Positions 6,115 through 10,908 of a stretch of DNA of 10,908 nt are shown one piece after another (positions within the stretch are counted from its first letter, which is position 1; each line of letters starts with the position of its first letter). Below the pieces are notes generated by a model, which saw only the letters and a list, made by a program, of their open reading frames with translations, made no database searches and was not told where the DNA came from. Source of the DNA: Candidatus Gerdarchaeota archaeon (GTDB taxonomy: Archaea; Asgardarchaeota; Heimdallarchaeia; JABLTI01); assembly GCA_016840945.1 (NCBI GenBank), contig JAEORJ010000391.1, forward strand, positions 1 to 10,908. The letters run 5' to 3'. A program made the position numbers and the translations under genes.

Positions 6115-6204
6115 CTAATAACCAGTCATTAAAGCAACTTTAACCCTGGCTAATTCTAATTCCTTCTTGATTTGTTCTTTGAGTTTCTTTCTTTTTTCAT
6201 TCAT
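6115..6204 (-). CDS. Possible 29-residue basic helical peptide in the operon leader
   Basis: An ATG at 6204 opens a 29-codon frame ending in TAG at 6115-6117. It encodes MNEKRKKLKEQIKKEL followed by ELARVKVALMTGY. The peptide is mostly predicted helix and carries the same Glu/Lys/Arg bias as the coiled-coil protein that starts 26 bases downstream. The frame stays open for 14 more codons upstream, back to a TAA, but with no ATG, GTG or TTG there. No good ribosome binding site precedes the ATG. It may be a real small protein, a leader peptide, or the remains of a longer coding region. The amino-acid make-up is protein-like, but the length gives little statistical support. Confidence 0.3.
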   Translation of the reverse strand: MNEKRKKLKEQIKKELELARVKVALMTGY

Positions 6205-6260
6205 TTCGTCAACACATTCCGTGAAAGTTTTACACTTTTCTATAATTTACTTACACAAAT

Positions 6261-6276
6261 TAATATATAAACTTTT
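6261..6276 (-). promoter_or_regulatory. Strong archaeal promoter (BRE + TATA box) for the minus-strand operon
   Basis: On the minus strand this reads AAAAGTTTATATATTA, an A-rich BRE followed by a consensus-like TTTATATA box. Transcription would start near 6240. This leaves a leader of about 150 bases before the ATG at 6088, long for an archaeal mRNA and containing the 29-codon frame. It is the best promoter match in the window. Confidence 0.65.
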
Positions 6277-6290
6277 GTAATTGTATTACA
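6276..6290 (-). promoter_or_regulatory. Perfect dyad TGTAAT-TGT-ATTACA, candidate operator at the operon promoter
   Basis: Two perfect 6-base arms flank a 3-base centre, immediately upstream of the BRE/TATA box. This is the kind of 15-bp site read by winged-helix dimers. A looser pair, TACACAA at 6252-6258 and TTGTGTA at 6294-6300, flanks the whole promoter. A protein bound here would compete with or help TFB/TBP. The winged-helix protein of the same operon is the obvious candidate, but this is inferred from position alone. Confidence 0.5.
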
Positions 6291-6299
6291 TAATTGTGT

Positions 6300-6509
6300 A
6301 TGGCTCCCCTTATACTCAAAAAAAGGAAAAAAAGGAGAAAAGTAATCAATTATTGAAAATCTAAAAAGAAAGCACATCTAGCAAAGTTTTTATTAGATGA
6401 AGAAGAAAGAATCTTTTTGAGAAGAGTAAATGGGCTAAATACTGATACGCTTCTCGTATCTATCTTAGAGCACACTCATATACTTTGGATAAACACTAAA
6501 AACGGGTAG
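6300..6509 (+). pseudogene. Broken reading frame, 69 codons with one internal TGA
   Basis: From ATG 6300 the frame reads 18 codons with a basic run (KKRKKRRK), hits TGA at 6354-6356, then stays open in the same frame to TAG at 6507-6509. The part after the TGA contains KSKKKAHLAKFLLDEEERIFL and RRVNGLNTDTLLVSILEHTHI, which looks like real protein. I recognise no family. A decayed gene is the simplest reading. TGA as selenocysteine is formally possible but unsupported, since no downstream element was recognised. The second half overlaps the stem-loop region, so coding may be accidental. Confidence 0.3.
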
Positions 6510-6616
6510 TGTTCGAGCCACCAAAGATATCGAGAAATCTTCATACAACCCGATTGAAGAGAATAGTGTTTCGGAAAGATAGAACGTTAAGAACCGGAAC
6601 ACAATAACATATCTTT
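6444..6616 (+). ncRNA. Candidate structured RNA with a possible three-way junction
   Basis: Several perfect or near-perfect stems lie close together. GATACG/CGTATC (6444-6449, 6455-6460) has a 5-base loop. AACACTA/TAGTGTT (6492-6498, 6507-6513) has an 8-base loop. AAAGATAT/ATATCTTT (6523-6530, 6609-6616) encloses two more: TCTTCA/TGAAGA (6538-6543, 6555-6560) and GTGTTTCGG/CCGGAACAC (6566-6574, 6594-6602, one G-T pair). That last group would form a three-way junction. G+C is visibly higher here than in the AT-rich spacer that follows, as expected of a structured RNA in an AT-rich genome. I do not see the conserved cores of RNase P, SRP RNA or a tRNA. The strand is uncertain, because perfect stems also fold on the other strand. 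A decayed gene is the main alternative. Confidence 0.3.
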
Positions 6617-6658
6617 AGATGAGTCCTAGAATGCCAAACCTTGTGTTGTTGTGTTAAT

Positions 6659-6714
6659 TAGATGGTCGGACCTTAAGCTCATTTTTTCTCTGTGGTGCTT
6701 AAACCGACCATCTA
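6659..6714. repeat. Long imperfect hairpin (11 bp + 6 bp stems)
   Basis: TAGATGGTCGG (6659-6669) pairs perfectly with CCGACCATCTA (6704-6714). After a small internal loop (ACC against A), TTAAGC (6673-6678) pairs with GCTTAA (6697-6702). The 18-base loop contains a T6 run. An 11-bp perfect stem at this spacing is unlikely by chance in so short a spacer. It could be the last domain of an RNA, a transcription end signal, or a terminal hairpin of an IS200/IS605-like or MITE-like element. Confidence 0.55.
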
Positions 6715-6888
6715 GCTGGTTTAAATTAATGATTTGTTTTCATAAAATGTCTAATTGTGAAATTTTAGATGACTTTTTTAGCTGGATTATCTAATTATGA
6801 TTCTGCATAATTGACAATAAATAAAAATGAGAATGTCCCTTTCAGATATAATTAAATGTACTTAGTAATTATATTATTATAATGGGCT
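6715..6888. other. AT-rich spacer upstream of the surface-protein operon
   Basis: No gene is seen here. Base composition is strikingly AT-rich compared with the block before it. It holds a small hairpin AATTATG/CATAATT (6793-6799, 6806-6812), copies of TAGCTGG at 6713-6719 and 6779-6785, and TTAGATGA at 6765-6772. A TATA-like stretch at about 6844-6856 (GATATAATTAAAT) is the likely promoter of the downstream operon, giving a short leader before 6889. Confidence 0.4.
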
Positions 6889-9342
6889 TTGGTGGCGTTA
6901 AATCTGGCTGGAATAGTTAAAGTTGGTTATATTAGAACAATAACTTTAGTACTCACACTTTTAGTGGTATTTGGTTTTTGTATTCAACATAGCTCCATTT
7001 TATCTATTGATCATCAACCGAAAAATGCTAATGATGAAGTAAAAACTAATTCTAGCTTAACAAGATTAAGCATGAAAATCAACACAAAAAGTGATTATGC
7101 AAAAATTGCTAAACAGCCAACAGGGGTTGAAACAAGTTATTATGATATTAAAGCTGTAAGTAAATCTGCAGTTATACGTGGTAATTCATTTGTTGTTTCT
7201 GGCCAATTAATTGATTATGACACAGGCCTAGGGATACCTAACCAAGAAATCAAGATTTTCTGGAATAATTTCAGTTGGACTGCATATGAAGCTGATCCTT
7301 CAGGTTTTGAAGATACTTATGAAATTGCATCAGGTTATACCAATAGTAATGGGTATTATTCGATAACCGTACAAGATACCAATCATGAATTTCCAGCTGG
7401 CGCAATAACTGTATATAGTGTTTTCCTTGGTGATCCAGATCTTGGACCAATTGAGTTAACAAGACAATTTACTTCTGATACTATAGATTGTTATGCCTCT
7501 GTCACGATGACTATGGGCTTGAATCAAACTTCTGCAAGAATAAATGAAACGATTGAAGTCACTTTAAGTTTAGCTTTTGATAACTCAACTTCTGTAGCAG
7601 CTACTAATGGTGAAAATATCACTTTAAATTGGCTAGGGGTAGATTATAATGTTACAATAGTAGGTAATGAAGCTAATACTACAATATTCGTGGAAAATGA
7701 CACTACTATTGGTGTGAATCATCCTGTTAAAGGATCATTTAATATTTCCAGTTTAAGTTTGGCATATGTTGTAGGTTCTATAACATTAGATACTGATATT
7801 GGTACAACTACTGCGGATTGGGCTAATCGTACTCGTAATATTTATGTCTACTCTGGAGCGGGAATTACGTTCGATATTGATGATCCATTACCGCCTGGAA
7901 TTGGTTTGAATCCTACAATTATAAGGAATGATACTCCTATAACACTTTCAGGAACAATTACTGATGATTTTGGTGACCCATTTGGCATTGATGTTGATAT
8001 GACTATTTTCGTTGATAGCTATTCAACTATTGGTGTAACAGCAAATCCTACAGGCCTCTTTTCAAGAACATTTATTATAAATGAAACAGGCCTCACAGTT
8101 GGAGATCATCTTATCACATTAAATGTTGATAGTGGTCAAGGAATTACTGCTACTTCAGAAAATGAAAGCATTACAATAGTTGGAAACTCAACAATAGCTA
8201 CTCCTTTTGTAAATGGAACATCAATTGCTGTTGGTACTGCATTAGCTATGCCAGGTGAGATAATACAGGTCTCTGGTTCTGTTAGAGATGCTTACTCTAA
8301 TTTAGCAGTAGTAGCTATGCCAATAACAGCCCAATGGGAAGATTTTGGTGCAATTTATAACACCACTACAAGTGGTACCGGTGGTTTTACATTAAATGTT
8401 CAAATACCACTCTCAGTCACATCTACTGATAGAAATGGGACAATTCATTTAGTAACTGAAAGTACTTCCTTGTATAGTTCATCAAACTTAGACTTTACTA
8501 TTGATGTTTTCACTGATGTTTCCTTTGCAGTGAGATTAAACAATACAATAGTAACGAATGGTGCCTCAATAACTAATTTAGGCGGAAATATCATTTATAA
8601 TGACACTGACTTTACATTCAATTGTAATGTAACAGATCAATTTGGTCGTATAATAGCTGGAAGAAATGTTTCAATAACTATCGCATCTATAGGATCAATA
8701 ATTTTCACCTTGGGTTCTAATGGTAACATTTCAACACTTATTGATGCATCTCTTTTCCAAAATCAAACTTATCTAATATATGTAATCTTTATTGATAAAC
8801 CATCACAATATTTTAGTTTTGAGATTACTTTTAGGTATCATGATCTATCATCAACCCCAAGTAGTACTAGTCCAAATGGAGGTTCTCTAGATTTGTTTGC
8901 CTTAATAATTTTAATTGTATTAGTGTCAATAATAATAGTTGTTTCAATTGTGTATGCTTTTGGAAGATTCCGTAAATCAAAGAAAATCGCTGAAGTTGGT
9001 ATTGCTTATTTAGATTTAGCAACTTTAATGAAACAGATTGAGGAATCAGATAAAGCTAAGGATTATCGACGAGCTGTGGTACTTTGTTATCATGCTTTTG
9101 AGCTCATTTGTATTGAAAATTTGGGCATAGCAAATGCTCGTTCTCAATCACCACGTGAGCTAGCAAGAATAGTGGCTTCAACAAATAGCATTCCAGTAAG
9201 GGATGTAACAATGTTAGTTATGCGTTATGAAGAAGCACGATTCAGTGATCACAAAATTGTGAAGAATGCTTTTACACTTGCACATCAAGCGTTGCAAAAT
9301 ATTCAACTAGCAATTCAACAAAAAACTAAAGCTGAAAAATAG
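6889..9342 (+). CDS. Membrane-anchored surface protein with beta-rich repeats and cytoplasmic DUF4129 domain
   Basis: The 817-residue protein begins with a membrane-targeting helix (about 15-32). A long ectodomain follows, built of Ig-like or carboxypeptidase-regulatory-like beta modules. These recur as phrases such as GNSFVVSGQLID, TPITLSGTITDDFGDP and GEIIQVSGSVRDAYS, each followed by NGYYSITV-like strands. A single strong membrane helix lies at about 668-690, followed by basic RFRKSKK, so the C terminus is inside. Residues about 705-810 match DUF4129: helices with DYRRAVVLCYHAFELI and SPRELARIV, and the late RYEEARFSDH. Over 20 Asn-x-Ser/Thr sequons lie between residues 54 and 625 and none in the cytoplasmic tail, fitting archaeal N-glycosylation. 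The start is TTG 6889 or GTG 6892; the frame is closed by TAA at 6880. It is co-transcribed with the DUF4350 gene. Confidence 0.82.
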   Translation: MVALNLAGIVKVGYIRTITLVLTLLVVFGFCIQHSSILSIDHQPKNANDEVKTNSSLTRLSMKINTKSDYAKIAKQPTGVETSYYDIKAVSKSAVIRGNSFVVSGQLIDYDTGLGIPNQEIKIFWNNFSWTAYEADPSGFEDTYEIASGYTNSNGYYSITVQDTNHEFPAGAITVYSVFLGDPDLGPIELTRQFTSDTIDCYASVTMTMGLNQTSARINETIEVTLSLAFDNSTSVAATNGENITLNWLGVDYNVTIVGNEANTTIFVENDTTIGVNHPVKGSFNISSLSLAYVVGSITLDTDIGTTTADWANRTRNIYVYSGAGITFDIDDPLPPGIGLNPTIIRNDTPITLSGTITDDFGDPFGIDVDMTIFVDSYSTIGVTANPTGLFSRTFIINETGLTVGDHLITLNVDSGQGITATSENESITIVGNSTIATPFVNGTSIAVGTALAMPGEIIQVSGSVRDAYSNLAVVAMPITAQWEDFGAIYNTTTSGTGGFTLNVQIPLSVTSTDRNGTIHLVTESTSLYSSSNLDFTIDVFTDVSFAVRLNNTIVTNGASITNLGGNIIYNDTDFTFNCNVTDQFGRIIAGRNVSITIASIGSIIFTLGSNGNISTLIDASLFQNQTYLIYVIFIDKPSQYFSFEITFRYHDLSSTPSSTSPNGGSLDLFALIILIVLVSIIIVVSIVYAFGRFRKSKKIAEVGIAYLDLATLMKQIEESDKAKDYRRAVVLCYHAFELICIENLGIANARSQSPRELARIVASTNSIPVRDVTMLVMRYEEARFSDHKIVKNAFTLAHQALQNIQLAIQQKTKAEK

Positions 9343-9358
9343 ACTGAAAATTCATTAT

Positions 9359-9364
9359 GAGGAG
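9359..9364 (+). promoter_or_regulatory. Ribosome binding site of the DUF4350 gene
   Basis: GAGGAG lies eight bases before ATG 9373, inside the 30-base gap between the two genes. A dedicated site in so short a gap supports a two-gene operon. Confidence 0.65.
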
Positions 9365-9372
9365 TCATAACA

Positions 9373-10884
9373 ATGGAGCAAACAAAAGATAAAAAGAATG
9401 GTAAATTTGATAGAAATGCCTTTTTACTATCAGTTTTATTTATAATATTTTGTTTGCCAATAGCATTATCGGTTACTCATATAGGTCAAGAAGGAAGTAG
9501 ACAGTTTTCAATCTATAATGAAAGTTGGGATGGAACTAGTGCTCTTCGAGAGAATCTTGAAGGACAAGGATACGAATTTAGACCAATAGTCTCAACATTA
9601 AATACTTTAACAAGAGTTGATACAATGGGAGTTTTATTAATACTGGGTCCCACTATATTCTTTGACCCAACAGAAACTGCTGCATTAGCATATTATATTA
9701 TGCGTGGTGGTAGTGTTTTATTGGCTGATGATTTTGGAAGAGCCAACGATATTTTAGGTTTGATTAATACAATCATAAATCCCTTTATTGAGTCAATTAA
9801 TATCACAGGTTTTGGGGTGTCATCACTTCCATTAGCAGGACTAAAATTTAATGAATCACTTTTGATGGACGCTCAAAGCTATTATGCAAGTCCAGTAATG
9901 CCAATAATTAGGAATTTCATAAACTTTCCAGGGGGACCATCAATAAGTGGTGTAAGCAGTGTAATTACGAGTTATCCCACTTCAATTTCCTTTTTAGGGT
10001 ATGATGCTAGCACAGGCGAAACACAATGGGTGCCTAATTTTAGTTATAATGGTACCGTTATCCCTTCAGGCATGGCTGTTAGCAGTTCCAGTAGCTGGTT
10101 AGAAACGAATATAGATGATGCTAAAAATGGAGAATATTATCCTGATGATTATGAATGGCAAGGTGTACCTTTTACAGTAATGTTACCATTACCACTAGGT
10201 GCAGCTGGCCTTGGTAATATATTCTTATGCTCAGATCCAAGTATTTTCATTAATGATTTGATGGATACACCTTATGACAACATGCGTTTAGCTGAGAATG
10301 TCATTAATTGGCTGGATTGGAATAATTCTGGCATTGTTTATTATGATGAATCACATTTAGCATCAGCAGGCGGACGAGCTTTTCTTAGTATTTTTGATCC
10401 ATTTAGTTATATCCAAATGTATTTACGATATGTAGATTCATTTACTATGTTCCCATTATTAGCTCCTTTATTCCCAATTATTACTTTCATAATGTTAAAA
10501 AGAAGATATCCTAAAACAAAAGGTCCTTCCCCACTACTTATGACTAAAATTAAGCAAAGTAAATCTCGGTCATTCTTTGCTGATAAAATGACTTGGTATA
10601 TGAATTACCAAGAGTTTGGTCGAGCATTGAATTTATTGTATAAGAGATTGATACGAAGGTTGATGAAAAAATATAACTTAGCTCACGAGCCTGATGTTCC
10701 AACGATGGTTGAGCTATTCGACACTAATTTCCCAAATGAATTTGATAAAAAAGAGCTTGAAAAAGTCTTAACAAGAATAGAATTAGTTTCTAAGAAATCA
10801 AGAAAGGTTTCAGATGAAGAATTTACCGTTTTGGTATTAATTATAAAGAATCTAGAATCAAAGATTACTAGACCTGTAGTATAA
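9373..10884 (+). CDS. DUF4350-domain membrane protein
   Basis: The 503-residue protein has a short basic N terminus and a membrane helix at about 16-36. An extracytoplasmic DUF4350 region follows: SIYNESWDGTSALRENLEGQGYEFRP (46-71), then LLILGPTIFFDPTETAALAYYIMRGGSVLLADDFG (88-122). The region closes with LGNIFLCSDPSIFIND and NMRLAENVINWL (280-313), plus the YDESH motif at 324-328. DUF4350 resembles a class-I glutamine-amidotransferase-like fold but without a visible catalytic triad. A second helix at about 358-376 is followed by a basic cytoplasmic tail of about 125 residues (LNLLYKRLIRRLMKKY). In many archaea and bacteria such proteins sit beside MoxR ATPase, DUF58 and DUF4129 genes. It probably works with the preceding DUF4129 surface protein at the membrane, possibly in MoxR-dependent assembly or modification. 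It ends 24 bases before the window edge. Confidence 0.83.
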   Translation: MEQTKDKKNGKFDRNAFLLSVLFIIFCLPIALSVTHIGQEGSRQFSIYNESWDGTSALRENLEGQGYEFRPIVSTLNTLTRVDTMGVLLILGPTIFFDPTETAALAYYIMRGGSVLLADDFGRANDILGLINTIINPFIESINITGFGVSSLPLAGLKFNESLLMDAQSYYASPVMPIIRNFINFPGGPSISGVSSVITSYPTSISFLGYDASTGETQWVPNFSYNGTVIPSGMAVSSSSSWLETNIDDAKNGEYYPDDYEWQGVPFTVMLPLPLGAAGLGNIFLCSDPSIFINDLMDTPYDNMRLAENVINWLDWNNSGIVYYDESHLASAGGRAFLSIFDPFSYIQMYLRYVDSFTMFPLLAPLFPIITFIMLKRRYPKTKGPSPLLMTKIKQSKSRSFFADKMTWYMNYQEFGRALNLLYKRLIRRLMKKYNLAHEPDVPTMVELFDTNFPNEFDKKELEKVLTRIELVSKKSRKVSDEEFTVLVLIIKNLESKITRPVV

Positions 10885-10908
10885 ACAAATAACAAAAAAT
10901 TACGATCA

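Noticed and set aside
6461..6530. tRNA-like fragment: TTCGAGC T-loop, a 5-bp stem with a 7-base loop, and TATCTT/AAGATA ends
   Set aside because: There is no D-arm with the GG pair, no T8, the ends are weak A/T pairs and the anticodon would be odd. The better-supported pairing of 6523-6530 is with 6609-6616.
6882..6920. ATG 6882 as start of the surface protein
   Set aside because: It is out of frame and ends after 12 codons; the gene frame starts at TTG 6889 or GTG 6892.
7271..7462. Minus-strand 63-codon frame inside the surface-protein gene
   Set aside because: Antisense to a long gene with clear domain structure; no start signal or motif.
10683..10895. Minus-strand 70-codon frame at the right end
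   Set aside because: Antisense to the DUF4350 cytoplasmic tail, Ser/Thr-rich with no features.
1..10908. CRISPR array, rRNA, or intact insertion sequence
   Set aside because: No regularly spaced repeats, no rRNA core sequence and no intact transposase frame were found.

Overview
The window looks like chromosomal DNA from an AT-rich archaeon. The basal promoters are archaeal in type (A/T-rich TATA boxes about 25-30 bases before starts). Ribosome binding sites match the archaeal GGAGGTGAT consensus: GGAGG before the AbrB-ACT gene, GAGGT before the 238-residue gene, GGAGTGAT before the coiled-coil/winged-helix gene and GAGGAG before the DUF4350 gene. The gene content also fits archaea: an archaeal-type MBL hydrolase, a COG2231 glycosylase, an AbrB-ACT fusion, and a DUF4129/DUF4350 surface pair with many N-glycosylation sequons. 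An Asgard-type lineage is plausible, but I cannot establish it without database searches.

Layout. Bases 1-104 (minus) hold the start of an aminoacyl-histidine dipeptidase. Bases 280-2598 are small independent genes: a two-helix membrane protein (+), an AbrB-ACT regulator (-), an MBL-fold hydrolase (-) and a helix-hairpin-helix DNA glycosylase (+). The glycosylase faces a nitroreductase (-, 2610-3398), and a short palindrome covers both stop codons. A divergent spacer leads to a protein of unknown family with a long C-terminal coiled coil (+, 3523-4209). That gene converges on a two-gene minus-strand operon (6088 to 4267), and the two are separated by an 11-bp bidirectional terminator.

The minus-strand operon encodes a long coiled-coil protein with a C-terminal ArsR-like winged helix, then a protein of no recognised family. 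Its promoter at 6261-6276 is the best archaeal promoter in the window. It abuts the perfect dyad TGTAAT-TGT-ATTACA and drives an unusually long leader that contains a 29-codon ORF. Autoregulation by the winged-helix product is a reasonable inference.

Bases 6300-6888 have no intact gene. They contain a broken reading frame (6300-6509), then a segment clearly richer in G+C than the AT-rich stretch after it. That segment can fold into several stem-loops: a possible three-way junction (6523-6616) and a long hairpin (6659-6714). It may be a structured RNA, a decayed insertion sequence, or both. This is the most unexplained part of the window.

From 6889 a plus-strand operon encodes a large surface protein with beta-rich repeats, one membrane anchor and a cytoplasmic DUF4129 domain, followed 30 bases later by a DUF4350 membrane protein. 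In other archaea and bacteria this pair usually sits with MoxR ATPase and DUF58 genes, so those are expected just past the right edge.
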